Assembly (NCBI RefSeq): GCF_026420865.1
Contig: NZ_JAPCWC010000011.1
Span: 1-64,000, forward strand
Length of the DNA stretch: 64,000 nt
DNA from: Novosphingobium clariflavum
Lineage (GTDB): Bacteria > Pseudomonadota > Alphaproteobacteria > Sphingomonadales > Sphingomonadaceae
Reading direction: 5' to 3'
The notes under the pieces were generated by a model. That model had not been told where the DNA came from, made no database searches, and worked only from the letters and a program-made list of their open reading frames with translations. This document shows, piece after piece, positions 26,390 to 36,079 of the stretch; the stretch's first letter is position 1, and the number at the start of each line of letters is the position of its first letter. The position numbers were made by a program, and so were the translations under genes.

Positions 26390-27139
26390 TTATCCGGCGC
26401 GGGCAACCTGGAAACCGGCGAAGGACTGGCTGACCGGCATCAGTTCCAGCGTGTTGATGTTGAGATGCGGCGGCAGCATGGCCACCCACAGCACCGTCTG
26501 CGCAATGTCCTCACCCGTCATCGGATTGGCACCGCCATAGAGCGTGTCGGAGGCCTGCTGGTTGCCGCCAGTGCGCACCAGCGTGAATTCGGTCTCCACC
26601 ATGCCCGGCTCGATCGAGGTGACGCGAACGCCCGTCCCGGCAAGGTCCGAACGCAGGCCCAGCGAGAACTGGTGCACGAAGGCCTTGGTGCCGCCGTAGA
26701 CGTTGCCCCCGGTATAGGGGTAGGTCGCCGCCACCGACGAGAGATTAACGATCGCGCCCTTGCGCTCGATCAGCGCCGGCAGCAGCTTGTGGGTGAGCGA
26801 GACCAGCGCGGTGACATTGGTGTCGATCATCGTCTTCCAGCTATCGAGCGAAGCGCTCTGGGCCGGTTCCGTGCCGAGCGCGAGGCCGGCATTGTTGACG
26901 AGGCAGTCGATGCCGGCGAACTCCGCCGGGAGCGCCGCCAGCGCGGCATCGCGCCCCGCTTCATCGCGCACGTCGAAGACGGCGGCGTGGAACTTGTCCG
27001 CGCCGAGTTCGGCCTTCAGCGCGTCCAGACGCTCGGCCCGGCGGCCTGTGCCGATCACGCGCCAGCCTGCCGCCACGAACGCGCGGGCACAGGCTTCGCC
27101 GATACCGGAGGTGGCGCCGGTTACGAGTGCGGTCTTCAT
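26390..27139 (-). CDS. SDR-family NADP-dependent dehydrogenase (YdfG-like)
   Basis: A 249-residue SDR with TGATSGIG at residues 8-15, NNAGLALG, the catalytic NLSSVAATYPYTGG-NVYGGTKAFV (Ser, Tyr, Lys) and EPGMVETEFTLVR. These match the YdfG group of 3-hydroxy-acid/serine dehydrogenases and malonic semialdehyde reductases. The ATG at 27139 has AAGGAGA upstream. It starts 11 bp after the aldose-epimerase stop, so the two are probably cotranscribed. Confidence 0.85.
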   Translation of the reverse strand: MKTALVTGATSGIGEACARAFVAAGWRVIGTGRRAERLDALKAELGADKFHAAVFDVRDEAGRDAALAALPAEFAGIDCLVNNAGLALGTEPAQSASLDSWKTMIDTNVTALVSLTHKLLPALIERKGAIVNLSSVAATYPYTGGNVYGGTKAFVHQFSLGLRSDLAGTGVRVTSIEPGMVETEFTLVRTGGNQQASDTLYGGANPMTGEDIAQTVLWVAMLPPHLNINTLELMPVSQSFAGFQVARAG

Positions 27140-27150
27140 GGAGGTCTCCT

Positions 27151-28032
27151 TCAATCAGCGGTCAGGACGGTCACGTCCATGCGGAAGCGGCGGCTGGCGC
27201 CGGGGGCCAGCGAAAGCATGCCCGGCTTGGCGCGGAAGTCGCCGGAATAGCCCAGCGGATCGGCATGGCCTTGCCAGGGTTCGATGCAGAGGTAATTCGC
27301 GCCCGGCTTCTGCCAGATGCCCAGCATCGGCATGTCCGGGAAAGCCACCGCAAGCTGGCCGCCACCGGGCGCGCCGAACGTCAGCGCGCGGCTGGAAAGC
27401 CGGTCCCAGATCACCGCGTCCTCGACGAAATGCGCGGCATCGGGGCGGTAGAGGTGGCCTTCCACCAGTGTCGGCACCGGCTCTGGCAGGACGAGGCCGG
27501 TCGCCGGATCGATGCGGCGGACCGGCTGCGGTTCGGCCTGTTCGAAAGCGATCGTATGTTCCGCCTTGGGCGCGCCGCCGGGAAGCGGCCAGGCGAAGGC
27601 GGGGTGATAGCCAAGGCTGAACGGCATCGGCGTATCGCCGGGGTTGGAGACTTCCGCCGCCACATGCAGCGCCGCGCCGTCAATGCGAAACACCAGATCG
27701 AGCACGAAGGCGAAGGGATAGACCTTGCGGGTGCCCTCGCTGTCACGCAAGCGCAGGCGGACCGCGCCCTCTTCCTGCTCGACCACCTCAAAGGCCGAAT
27801 GGCGGGCGAAACCGTGGCGGGGCAGCGTGTAGTCCTGCCCGTCCAACCGGTAGCGATCGCCATTGAGCCCGCCCACGATCGGGAACAGGATCGGCGCATG
27901 GCCGGTCCAGAAGGCCGGATCGGCGTCGGTCATGTATTCGCGGCCGGTCCGGTCGGTCAGCGACCAGAGTTCGGCCCCGAACGTGGCAATGCGTGCGGTA
28001 AGATCGCCGGAGGAGATGGTCACGAATTCCAT
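27151..28032 (-). CDS. Aldose 1-epimerase family protein
   Basis: A 293-residue galactose-mutarotase-fold protein of the GalM/YeaD-like type that handles free or phosphorylated sugars. Marks are PILFPIVGGLNGDRY, LPRHGFARHSAFEV with the catalytic His pair, SLGYHPAFAWPL and CIEPWQGHADPLG with the catalytic Glu. Starts MEFVTISSGDLTA at 28032; a GTG 9 bp upstream, with AAGGGAAG at good spacing, is the alternative. It begins 54 bp after the pheT stop and may be read through from pheST. Confidence 0.8.
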   Translation of the reverse strand: MEFVTISSGDLTARIATFGAELWSLTDRTGREYMTDADPAFWTGHAPILFPIVGGLNGDRYRLDGQDYTLPRHGFARHSAFEVVEQEEGAVRLRLRDSEGTRKVYPFAFVLDLVFRIDGAALHVAAEVSNPGDTPMPFSLGYHPAFAWPLPGGAPKAEHTIAFEQAEPQPVRRIDPATGLVLPEPVPTLVEGHLYRPDAAHFVEDAVIWDRLSSRALTFGAPGGGQLAVAFPDMPMLGIWQKPGANYLCIEPWQGHADPLGYSGDFRAKPGMLSLAPGASRRFRMDVTVLTAD

Positions 28033-28085
28033 GTCAGTCACCGGCGATCTTCCCTTTTTCCCGAGTAGCCTCTTCAGGCTCCCCT

Positions 28086-30497
28086 TCAACCGCGAAGCAC
28101 GGCCCCGAGCTTGGCGGCGGCGGCGGTCACCTTGTCGCTGATCGCCTTGAGGTCTTCTTCCTTGTAGCTCTTCTCAAGCGGCTGGAGGGTGACTTCGAGC
28201 GCGAGCGACTTCTGGCCTTCGGGCACGCCCTGGCCGCGGAAGTCGTCGAAGAGGCGGGCCGAGACGATGTTCACCTTGTCCGCGCCCGCCACCATGCGGA
28301 CGAGGTCGCCCGCCGGAAGCTCGGCCGGAACCAGGAACGCATAGTCGCGCGTCACCGCCTGCAGCGCCGGCGGGGCGTAGCGGGTACGGGCGAACGTCGC
28401 AGCCCCCTTCTTGCCGGGGACGGCGTCGAGATAGATCTCGGCAATGGCCACCGGGCCTTCGATGTCGAACTGCTTGGCAACCGTGGGGTGCAGCATGCCG
28501 AAGCGCGCCAGCACGTTCTTGGGCCCAAGGCGCAGCGTGGCCGACTGGCCGGGGTGGAACTGCGAACCAGCCTCGCCCATGACCTGCAGCTTCTCAACCG
28601 GAGCGCCGGCTTCAGCCAGCAGCGCGGTGACTTCGGCCTTGGCGTCATAGGCATCGAACATCGCCGCCTTGCCGCTCGCCCAGCCGCGCGCGACCTTCTC
28701 GCCGGCCAGCACGAAGCCCAGCGCCAGGCGCTCGTCGCTCGCACCGCCCTCGCCGCGCAGATAGCGGCGGCCCAGTTCGAACAGGCGCAGCGAGGAAGCG
28801 CCGCGATCGAGGTTGCGCTTGGCCGCCATCAGCAGGCCCGGCAGCAGCGACGGCCGCATGACCTTCATGTCCTCGCTGATCGGGTTGGCGAGCGTCCACA
28901 GCGCGCCGTTACCTTCCGCGAAGGCATCGGCTTCAGCCGAGGGCAGGAACGACCAGGTAACCGCTTCATGCAGACCGCGCGCGGCCGCGGCGCGGCGGAC
29001 GCGGCGCTCAAGCGCCTGCGTCGGCGTCGCGGTCGGACGGGCGACGCCATCGACGCGCGGCAGGGCGACGCTGATGACCTTGTCGAGACCGTGGATGCGG
29101 ACGACTTCCTCGACGATGTCGGGGGCGCCGTCGACGTCCGGGCGCCAGCCGGGAACGGTGACGGCCCAGGCCTTGTCGAACCCGGCTTCCTGCGCGACGA
29201 CGGCGAAGCCGAGGCTTTCCAGAATACGCTGCTGTTCGGCCGGCTCGATCGCGACGCCGCCCAGTTTCTCGGTCAGCGCCGGATCGAAGTGGACGATCTT
29301 GGGCGTGGCCGGGGCCGCACCGCTGCGCACCGCCTGCGAAGCCTCACCACCACACAGCGTCTGGATCAGCTTGGTCAGATGGTCGAGGCCGGTATCGAGG
29401 AAGTTCGGATCGATGCCGCGCTCGAAACGGCTACGCGCGTCCGAGGTGAGGTTGAGCTTGCGGCCGGTCCGGGCGATGCGCTCGGGATCGAAGTATGCGA
29501 TTTCGAGGAGGACATCGGTGGTTTCGTCGCCGCAGCCCGAATGCTCGCCGCCCATGATCCCGGCGATGTCGTGCACGCCCGAATCGTCGGCGATCACGGT
29601 CATCTCGGCGTCGAGCGTGTAGGTCTTCTCGTTCAGCGCGACGACCGTCTCGCCGTCCTTGGCGCGGCGCGCAATGACGGCGCCGTTCAGCTTGGCAAGG
29701 TCATAGGCATGAGCCGGGCGACCATAGGCCAGCATGATGTAGTTGGTGGCATCGACCAGCGCCGAGATCGGCCGCTGGCCTGCCGCCTTCAGGCGATCCT
29801 GCAGCCACTGCGGCGAAGGACCGTTCTTCACGCCCTTGATGACGCGGCCGTAGAACGCCGGGCAACCCTCGACGTCGTCGGTACGCACCTCCACCGGGCA
29901 GGAGAAGCTGCCGGCAATGTCCAGCACCTCGATCGGCTTCAGCGTGCCGAGGCCGGCGGCGGCGAGATCACGCGCGATACCGTAGACGCCCATGCAGTCC
30001 GGACGGTTCGGGGTGATCGCAACTTCGATCACCGGATCGGCGCCGTGATAGTCCGCGAAAGGCGTGCCGACCGGCGCGTCTTCGGGCAGTTCGATGATGC
30101 CGTCGTGATCTTCGCCCAGTTCCAGCTCGCGCGTGGAGCACATCATGCCGTTCGATTCGACGCCGCGCACGGCAGCCACCTTCAGCACCATGCCATTGGC
30201 AGGCACGGTCGCACCGGCAAGGCCCAGCACGCCGACAAGGCCCGCACGCGCATTCGGCGCGCCGCAGACGACCTGCAGCACGCCCTCACCGGTATCTACG
30301 GTGAGAACCTGCAGCTTGTCCGCCTGCGGATGCTTGTCCGCGGTCAGCACCTTGGCCACGCGGAAACCGGCCAGCTTGGCGGCGGGATCCTCGATGCCTT
30401 CGACCTCAAGGCCGATGGCGTTGAGCTTCAGGGCAATATCCTCAAGCGAGGCGTCGGTCTCAAGATACTGCTTGAGCCAGGAAAGCGAGAACTTCAT
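28086..30497 (-). CDS. pheT: Phenylalanyl-tRNA synthetase beta subunit
   Basis: An 803-residue beta subunit. It opens MKFSLSWLKQYLETDASL, continues with an EMAP/OB-fold tRNA-binding domain (about residues 40-150), the B3/B4 editing domain, B5 and catalytic-like domains, and ends with a ferredoxin-fold anticodon-binding domain (AVTRDYAFLVPAELPAGDLV to the C-terminus). It forms the alpha2-beta2 synthetase with PheS and edits mischarged tyrosine. It lies 21 bp after pheS. Confidence 0.96.
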   Translation of the reverse strand: MKFSLSWLKQYLETDASLEDIALKLNAIGLEVEGIEDPAAKLAGFRVAKVLTADKHPQADKLQVLTVDTGEGVLQVVCGAPNARAGLVGVLGLAGATVPANGMVLKVAAVRGVESNGMMCSTRELELGEDHDGIIELPEDAPVGTPFADYHGADPVIEVAITPNRPDCMGVYGIARDLAAAGLGTLKPIEVLDIAGSFSCPVEVRTDDVEGCPAFYGRVIKGVKNGPSPQWLQDRLKAAGQRPISALVDATNYIMLAYGRPAHAYDLAKLNGAVIARRAKDGETVVALNEKTYTLDAEMTVIADDSGVHDIAGIMGGEHSGCGDETTDVLLEIAYFDPERIARTGRKLNLTSDARSRFERGIDPNFLDTGLDHLTKLIQTLCGGEASQAVRSGAAPATPKIVHFDPALTEKLGGVAIEPAEQQRILESLGFAVVAQEAGFDKAWAVTVPGWRPDVDGAPDIVEEVVRIHGLDKVISVALPRVDGVARPTATPTQALERRVRRAAAARGLHEAVTWSFLPSAEADAFAEGNGALWTLANPISEDMKVMRPSLLPGLLMAAKRNLDRGASSLRLFELGRRYLRGEGGASDERLALGFVLAGEKVARGWASGKAAMFDAYDAKAEVTALLAEAGAPVEKLQVMGEAGSQFHPGQSATLRLGPKNVLARFGMLHPTVAKQFDIEGPVAIAEIYLDAVPGKKGAATFARTRYAPPALQAVTRDYAFLVPAELPAGDLVRMVAGADKVNIVSARLFDDFRGQGVPEGQKSLALEVTLQPLEKSYKEEDLKAISDKVTAAAAKLGAVLRG

Positions 30498-30518
30498 TTT
30501 TTACAATCCTTCCCGCGC

Positions 30519-31616
30519 TCAAGCCGGAGTGCCAACGCCGCCCGATAGGGTCGGCACGTCGAGGGCGGAGAAACCGTAGTGGGAGAGCCAGCGCACATCG
30601 CCGTCGAAGAAAGCGCGCAGGTCGTCCATGCCGTACTTCAGCATGGCCAGGCGATCGATGCCGATGCCGAAGGCAAAGCCCTGCCATTCATCGGGATCGA
30701 GCCCGGCGAATTCGATGACGCGGCGGTTGACCATGCCCGAGCCGAGCACTTCCATCCAGCCGCCCTCGCCTTTCGACGGATCGCCGCCGATCACGCGCTT
30801 GCCGTCGATCAGGGTGAAGCCGATGTCCGCTTCCACCGAAGGCTCGGTGAAGGGGAAGTAGCTGGGGCGCAGGCGCAGGACGATGTCCTCACGCTCGAAG
30901 AACGCCTTCAGGAAGGTCTCCAGCGTCCACTTGAGGTGGCCGAGATGGACGTCCTTGTCGATCACCAGACCTTCGACCTGGTGGAACATCGGGGTGTGGG
31001 TGGCGTCGCTGTCCGAACGGTAGACGCGGCCCGGCGCGATGATGCGCAGCGGCGCGCCTTGCGCCAGCATGGTGCGCATCTGCACCGGGGAGGTGTGCGT
31101 ACGCAGCAGCATCTCGCGGTTCTTGGCGTCGCGGTCCGGAAAATAGAACGTGTCATGCATCGCGCGCGCCGGGTGGCTTTCCGGCATGTTGAGCGCGGTG
31201 AAGTTGTGCCAGTCGTCCTCGATCTCCGGCCCGGTGGCGACCGAGAAGCCGAGGTCGGCGAAGATCTCGGCAATCTCGTCCATCACTTGCGAGATCGGGT
31301 GAACGGTGCCGCGCGGCGCTTCGGGCGCGGGCAGCGAGAGATCGATGGTCTCGGAGGCAAGACGGGCGTTCAGCGCTGCCGTCTCCAGCGCGTCCCTGCG
31401 GGCGCCGAGCGCATCGCTCACGCTCTCGCGCAGACCATGGATCTTGGGGCCTTCGACCTTCCGCTCTTCGGGATCGAGCTTGCCCAGCGTCTTGAGCAGG
31501 CCGGAGATCGAACCCTGCTTGCCCAGAAACTCGACACGCAGTGCCTCCAGCGTATCAAGATCGGATGCTTCCGCGATCCGCGAGAGCGCCTCCTGGCCGG
31601 TTGCTGCGTAGTCCAC
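30519..31616 (-). CDS. pheS: Phenylalanyl-tRNA synthetase alpha subunit
   Basis: A 365-residue class II synthetase catalytic subunit: N-terminal coiled coil (about residues 1-90), motif 2 region [12 protein letters not shown] with [20 protein letters not shown], and motif 3 [19 protein letters not shown]. The substrate Phe pocket segment is [12 protein letters not shown]. It is cotranscribed with pheT. In many alphaproteobacteria rpmI-rplT lies directly upstream; here an AraC-type gene intervenes. Confidence 0.96.
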   Translation of the reverse strand: MDYAATGQEALSRIAEASDLDTLEALRVEFLGKQGSISGLLKTLGKLDPEERKVEGPKIHGLRESVSDALGARRDALETAALNARLASETIDLSLPAPEAPRGTVHPISQVMDEIAEIFADLGFSVATGPEIEDDWHNFTALNMPESHPARAMHDTFYFPDRDAKNREMLLRTHTSPVQMRTMLAQGAPLRIIAPGRVYRSDSDATHTPMFHQVEGLVIDKDVHLGHLKWTLETFLKAFFEREDIVLRLRPSYFPFTEPSVEADIGFTLIDGKRVIGGDPSKGEGGWMEVLGSGMVNRRVIEFAGLDPDEWQGFAFGIGIDRLAMLKYGMDDLRAFFDGDVRWLSHYGFSALDVPTLSGGVGTPA

Positions 31617-31731
31617 TGGTGTCTGCCTGACTGTTGCTGATATCTGGAAGCGCGGTCCTTAGGGGGAGCGCGCGAGAATCGCAACGGCGAGAGCGCGCCT
31701 CCCCCGAAGAGGCCGCATGGCTGCCCCCCGA

Positions 31732-32604
31732 TCAGCCCGCCCGGAACCGCCGCCCCATGCCCGTCCGGCCGAGCCGGACCCGCTCGCGCATCAGCGTTTC
31801 CGTCAAGGGCTTGTCGAGCGCGGCATACTCGCGCGGAGTCATCCCCATGAAGGCCTTGAAATCGCGTACGAACTGAGCCTGATCGTGGTAGGCCTCGTCC
31901 ATCGCCCCGATCCACTTCAGCGCCGGCGCCTCGGTGAACTGCTCGACACTGCGCAGGAAACGCTGGCGCCGCAGCAGCAGCTTGGGCGAAAAGCCGAAGG
32001 CGGCGCGGCACACCCGCTCGACCATGCGCGGATGCGCGCCGACGGCCGCGGCAAGATCAACCGCAGTGCGCAATTCGGGATCGAGCACGGCCTCGCCGAT
32101 CGCGGCGATCAGTGCCTCATGCGGCACGTCCCGCAGGTCCAGCCCGGCCAGGAACGCGATCAGGCAATCAAGATGGGCCCCTGGCGAGACGCCCGGATCC
32201 GCCAGCAGATCGTGCAGCGGCATGAACCGTGCGAAGACCGGGTCGTGATCCCCATCGATCAGCCTGTCGGCATACAGATAGGCGGGGGCGTCGACCAGGG
32301 CCGCCCAGCCCAGCGGGCTGACGCGAAAGCCCCATTGCCGCGCCGCCCCCATAGAGAACCGCACTTCCTGCGTGCGCGGCCCGCTCACCGTGAAGCAACT
32401 GCCGTCGATCCGGCTGCCGGACCGCGTGGTGGCCCGCACGGGCGCTCCGTAATGGAACCGGAAGGTCGCCCAGTCCGGGCACAGGACGTCATGCAGGCGT
32501 TCGTCGGCACCGAGATCGACGTCGCAGTAGAACAAGGCCGTGACGTAGCGCTCGAGCCCCGGGGGCACCGGGCAATATTGGATGATGACCCGCCTGGCTG
32601 TCAT
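31732..32604 (-). CDS. AraC-family transcriptional regulator
   Basis: A 290-residue regulator. The C-terminal double helix-turn-helix domain (about residues 180-270) has DLAAAVGAHPRMVERVCRAA and YHDQAQFVRDFKAFMGMTPREY. The N-terminal half is a cupin-like sensor region (FRFHYGAP, DGSCFTVSGPRTQEV). The ligand is unknown. It interrupts the rplT-pheS synteny and has a fairly long gap on both sides, so it is probably transcribed alone. Confidence 0.85.
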   Translation of the reverse strand: MTARRVIIQYCPVPPGLERYVTALFYCDVDLGADERLHDVLCPDWATFRFHYGAPVRATTRSGSRIDGSCFTVSGPRTQEVRFSMGAARQWGFRVSPLGWAALVDAPAYLYADRLIDGDHDPVFARFMPLHDLLADPGVSPGAHLDCLIAFLAGLDLRDVPHEALIAAIGEAVLDPELRTAVDLAAAVGAHPRMVERVCRAAFGFSPKLLLRRQRFLRSVEQFTEAPALKWIGAMDEAYHDQAQFVRDFKAFMGMTPREYAALDKPLTETLMRERVRLGRTGMGRRFRAG

Positions 32605-32746
32605 TCCCTGGTTCTTGCCGTTGTCCTGTTTCTTGCCACTGTAATGTCGACGAGCCTCCGCGCCGAAAAATTACAGGTTCAGGACAGGACGCGCAAAGCA
32701 ATTCGGCAGAGAAGCGCCATTAAAACCATGAAAGCAGAAACAATTC

Positions 32747-32776
32747 GGGGCGCGGGTGCCAAAACACCCACGCCCC
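32747..32776 (-). terminator. Terminator of rpmI-rplT
   Basis: On the minus strand GGGGCGTGGGTG and CACCCGCGCCCC pair over a TTTTGG loop, with one G-T wobble. It lies about 58 bp after the rplT stop; only a weak T-rich tail follows. Confidence 0.65.
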
Positions 32777-32833
32777 GTAACTGTTTTCGCGGATCGCGAT
32801 TTCGGAGCCTCGAAAGCCTCCGAACCGATCGGC

Positions 32834-33193
32834 TTAGGCCGGCAGAGCGGCCTTTGCCTGAGCGATCACCGCCGAGAACACCGAACCCTCGTTCATGGCG
32901 AGGTCGGCCATCGACTTACGATCCAGTTCGATACCGGCGAGCTTGGCGCCGTGGATGAACTGCGAGTAGGTCAGGCCTTCGGCGCGGACGGCAGCGTTGA
33001 TACGCTGGATCCACAGGGCGCGGAAGGTGCGCTTCTTGACCTTGCGGTCGCGGTACGCGTACTGGCCGGCCTTTTCGACGGCCTGGCGGGCAACGCGGAT
33101 CGTGTTCTTGCGACGGCCGCGGTAACCCTTGGCCTGGTCCAGAATACGCTTGTGCTTGGCGCGGGTGGTAACACCCCTCTTAATACGGCTCAT
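32834..33193 (-). CDS. rplT: 50S ribosomal protein L20
   Basis: A 119-residue L20: starts [18 protein letters not shown], has the highly basic N-terminal extension ([20 protein letters not shown]) and globular C-terminus ([18 protein letters not shown]). It is required for 50S assembly. It lies 13 bp after rpmI. Confidence 0.97.
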   Translation of the reverse strand: MSRIKRGVTTRAKHKRILDQAKGYRGRRKNTIRVARQAVEKAGQYAYRDRKVKKRTFRALWIQRINAAVRAEGLTYSQFIHGAKLAGIELDRKSMADLAMNEGSVFSAVIAQAKAALPA

Positions 33194-33206
33194 AGGTCAG
33201 TACTCC

Positions 33207-33410
33207 TCAGTTGAGCCCGTAGGGCGCCCACTTCTTGATCGTCTTTGCATCGGCGTCAGAGATGACTTCGGTGCCGCGATTCTGGCGGATGTACTTGCCG
33301 TTGTGGCTCATGAGGCGGTGACGCTTGCCGGCGACGCCGTGCTTCACCTTGCCGGTGGCGGTGAGCTTGAAGCGCTTCTTCACACCGCTCTTGGTCTTCA
33401 GCTTGGGCAT
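33207..33410 (-). CDS. rpmI: 50S ribosomal protein L35
   Basis: A 67-residue L35 starting [20 protein letters not shown] and ending KKWAPYGLN. The ATG at 33410 is preceded by AGGAAACGA. infC is not next to it: a gamma-glutamylcyclotransferase-like gene lies upstream at a 181-bp distance, so the rpmI promoter must be in 33411-33591. Confidence 0.96.
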   Translation of the reverse strand: MPKLKTKSGVKKRFKLTATGKVKHGVAGKRHRLMSHNGKYIRQNRGTEVISDADAKTIKKWAPYGLN

Positions 33411-33591
33411 TTCGTTTCCTTTCGCAGCAGACACGTCCAGTCAGCCATGGCAGCCCTTTTCGCCAGGCGGACGAGCGAATCCCCTTGCGGAGACTCAACC
33501 GTGTCGATTGAAGGGCGCGCCTTTAGGGCGAGATTGCCCGCAGCGCAAGCCCTGCCGGGCACCGCGCGCAGTCCTCGCGGATTTCGCGGCC

Positions 33592-34020
33592 TCAGGTGCC
33601 GTTGCGCAGCGTGGTGAAAGCCTGCCGGCCGGTCCTGGCCAGCCAGCCGAGGTAATCCCCATCGCGGATCACCGGCGCGGCCTTGGGCTGCGAGGCACGC
33701 CAGACATAGATTTGCGCCGGGGTCCGGCGCCCCGAGGCAAGGCGTACCGGCATGCAGATCCGGCGATACTCGCGCCCCTCGTAGCGGTCCAGCCGGGCAA
33801 GATCGCCCGGCCGCAAGTCCAGCCGGCACAGCGTGCCCCGCACCTTGGCGCCGGAGCGCGCCGGCAGAAGCGCAGGGAACCAGCCGTTTCCGCCCTTCAC
33901 GGCGACAATCCGGCCCGGCGCCCATGCCGGCTCGGCACGGACCAAGCGCCCTGCGATCCACTCCCCCATGCGCGTTCCGGCATGGGGCTGGAGCGTACCG
34001 TAGACAAACAGGTCCTGCAC
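33592..34020 (-). CDS. Gamma-glutamylcyclotransferase-like (AIG2/YtfP) protein
   Basis: A 142-residue protein with the YG(S/T)L signature at its start (DLFVYGTLQPHAG), the LDRYEGREYRRICMPV segment with the catalytic-type Glu and the YVWR strand. This is the GGCT/AIG2 fold, which removes gamma-glutamyl groups as 5-oxoproline. The GTG at 34020 is chosen because the family starts directly before the YGTL strand and it follows the preceding stop by 10 bp. Confidence 0.8.
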   Translation of the reverse strand: MQDLFVYGTLQPHAGTRMGEWIAGRLVRAEPAWAPGRIVAVKGGNGWFPALLPARSGAKVRGTLCRLDLRPGDLARLDRYEGREYRRICMPVRLASGRRTPAQIYVWRASQPKAAPVIRDGDYLGWLARTGRQAFTTLRNGT

Positions 34021-34030
34021 CAGGATCGAC

Positions 34031-34816
34031 TCAGTGGTGGTGGCAGGCCATCGCCTCGACCACGTCCTCGAGCCGCGCCGCATCGCCGATGGCCAGCACG
34101 TGCCCTTCGGACTGCTGGTGCAGCGGCTCACCGTTCCAGTCGCACATCGTCCCGCCCGCACCCTCGACGATCGGCACCAGCGCCGCCCAGTCGTGCAGCT
34201 TGAGCCCGGCTTCGCAGATCAGGTCGAGCTGGCCCGAGGCGAGCAGGCCATAGTTGTAGCAGTCGCCGCCCATCATCATGCGCTTGTGGTCGGTCCTGGC
34301 GGCCAGCGCCATGAAGTGCTCGCCCTCGTGGTCGTTGAAATACTGCGGCCCGGTGGTCGCCAGCATCGCCTCCGACAGTTCGCGGCAGGCGCGGGTGCGC
34401 ACTGGCTGGCCGTTGAACGTCGTCGCCGCCCCGCTGGCACCGACCCAGCGCTCACGCAGGATCGGCTGGTCGATGACCCCCAGCACCGGCCAGCCGTCGA
34501 CCAGCAGCGCGATCAGCGTGCCGAAGATCGGACGCCCGGCGATGAACGAGACGGTGCCGTCGATCGGATCGAGCACCCAGGTCCGCCGTGACGTGCCTTC
34601 CTCGGTGCCGAACTCCTCACCGATGATCCCGTCCTGCGGCACCTCGGCCTTGAGGATGCGGCGCATCGCCTCCTCGGCCGCCTGATCGGCGATGGTGACG
34701 GGAGACGCGTCGGACTTGCGCTCGGCGGTAAGGCCGGAGCGGAAATGCGGGCGGATCGCCTCGCCCGCCGCATCGGCGAGTCGCATGGCGAGGGCGATAT
34801 CCTGATCGAGTTTCAT
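34031..34816 (-). CDS. Inositol-monophosphatase family phosphatase (HisN-like)
   Basis: A 261-residue Li-sensitive Mg-dependent phosphatase. Metal site residues appear in GEEFGTEEG, in WVLDPIDGTVSFIAG and in KLHDWAALVPIVEGAGG (where the usual W-D-x-A-A is HDWAAL). The group includes histidinol-phosphatase HisN and inositol monophosphatase; the overall pattern (RGSGLTAERKSDASPVTIAD-like start) fits HisN. It overlaps nothing and precedes the cyclotransferase gene by 10 bp. Which phosphate ester it uses cannot be told from sequence. Confidence 0.85.
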   Translation of the reverse strand: MKLDQDIALAMRLADAAGEAIRPHFRSGLTAERKSDASPVTIADQAAEEAMRRILKAEVPQDGIIGEEFGTEEGTSRRTWVLDPIDGTVSFIAGRPIFGTLIALLVDGWPVLGVIDQPILRERWVGASGAATTFNGQPVRTRACRELSEAMLATTGPQYFNDHEGEHFMALAARTDHKRMMMGGDCYNYGLLASGQLDLICEAGLKLHDWAALVPIVEGAGGTMCDWNGEPLHQQSEGHVLAIGDAARLEDVVEAMACHHH

Positions 34817-35001
34817 GGCCGCACCTGTGCCTGTTCCTCCCCGGCCCGGTCAAGCCGCACGCAAGCCGCATGCGAGCCGGGCCGCGCCACCCGCAAAATC
34901 GGGGCCGACACCGGACCTTATGTGTTTTTCACACATTGCGGCGCCCTTGCGCCCCATTTATCCCGGCATGGCAGAAGCACATCTTCTGCAAGAGTAGGGG
35001 C

Positions 35002-35946
35002 ATGCTGCGCAGATCACTTCCAGCCGTCGACCCGGCCCTGGCGCCGGAGCAGGGGTTTGCCCGCAATGGCCAGCCACTGTCCTACAACCGCGCCCCGGCG
35101 GCCGATCTCGCGCCGTGGATCGGACGCGTCTACGTCACGCGGGTAGCCGCGCCGGCCGGCTACACCCTGTCCTGCGGACTGTTCAGCGACACCGCCCATC
35201 TGCGCATCCAGATCGAAGGCAGGTGGACGGCAAGGGATGCGGACGGCGAACACACGTTCGAGAAGGCCGCGCTGTTCCTCGGACCGCAGACGCACCGCAT
35301 GCCGATCACCGTGACCGGCAGCTTCACCAGCGTCGGCATTTCCTTCCGTCCCGGCGCCTGCACGGCCATGCAGGGGCCGCGCATCGGCGATTTCGTGGAC
35401 CGGCTGGTCTCGACGAACGCCGTGTCGATACCGTCCGAATGTTATGTCGCGATGGTCGCCCCCGATGCACCGCCGGAGGAATGGCTGCAACGACTGGAGC
35501 AGACCTTTCGCCAGCGCATCCAGCAGATGAACTGCCCGCCGCCGGATCCCATCGCGGCGCGGTTCGAGACGATCAGCTACCGCAACCCCTCGATCACCGT
35601 CGCCGATGCCGCGCGTGAATGCGGGGTGGAGCGTCGCATGCTCGAACGCGTGGTCAACCGCGACTTCGGAATGTCCCCCAAGCAGGTCCTGCGCCGCGCC
35701 CGCGCGCTGGACATGGCAAGCTACCTGCGCGGCGTCGTCGATGCCGATGAGGCGGACGAGATCGCGCTGCGTTATTACGACGAGAGCCACCTGATCCATG
35801 AGTTCACCGAACTCTTCGGCATGTCGCCCAGCCAGTTCGTGAAGCGCCCGCAGCCGATCCTCACGCTGGCGCTCGAATCGCGCCAGGCCCGGAGGCTGGA
35901 AACGCTCAAGCGGCTGGAGCCGGGACAGGCGCGTCCTTGGCAATAG
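35002..35946 (+). CDS. AraC-family transcriptional regulator
   Basis: A 314-residue regulator. The C-terminal HTH pair (about residues 195-285) reads ITVADAARECGVERRMLERV and YYDESHLIHEFTELFGMSPSQF. The N-terminal sensor (CGLFSDTAHLRIQIEGRW, then KAALFLGPQTHRMPI) resembles the DUF6597-type/cupin sensor domain of Ada-like regulators. Start ATG 35002 with AGTAGGGG directly upstream. Its targets are not evident; the divergent phosphatase gene is 185 bp away. Confidence 0.85.
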   Translation: MLRRSLPAVDPALAPEQGFARNGQPLSYNRAPAADLAPWIGRVYVTRVAAPAGYTLSCGLFSDTAHLRIQIEGRWTARDADGEHTFEKAALFLGPQTHRMPITVTGSFTSVGISFRPGACTAMQGPRIGDFVDRLVSTNAVSIPSECYVAMVAPDAPPEEWLQRLEQTFRQRIQQMNCPPPDPIAARFETISYRNPSITVADAARECGVERRMLERVVNRDFGMSPKQVLRRARALDMASYLRGVVDADEADEIALRYYDESHLIHEFTELFGMSPSQFVKRPQPILTLALESRQARRLETLKRLEPGQARPWQ

Positions 35947-36026
35947 CAGCGGCCAGGCCATAGCAGCGACCCGCCATCGGCAAAGCCCAAGGCATGGCGC
36001 GTGCCTGGTACCGGCGGAAACACAAA

Positions 36027-36050
36027 GGCCCGGGACTTGCGCCCCGGGCC
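36027..36050 (-). terminator. Terminator of prs
   Basis: GGCCCGGG and CCCGGGCC pair over an 8-base loop, and on the minus strand the stem is followed by TTTGTGTTT. Confidence 0.85.
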
Positions 36051-36079
36051 CTGAATGCCTTCAATCCGCAGACCGGTCC

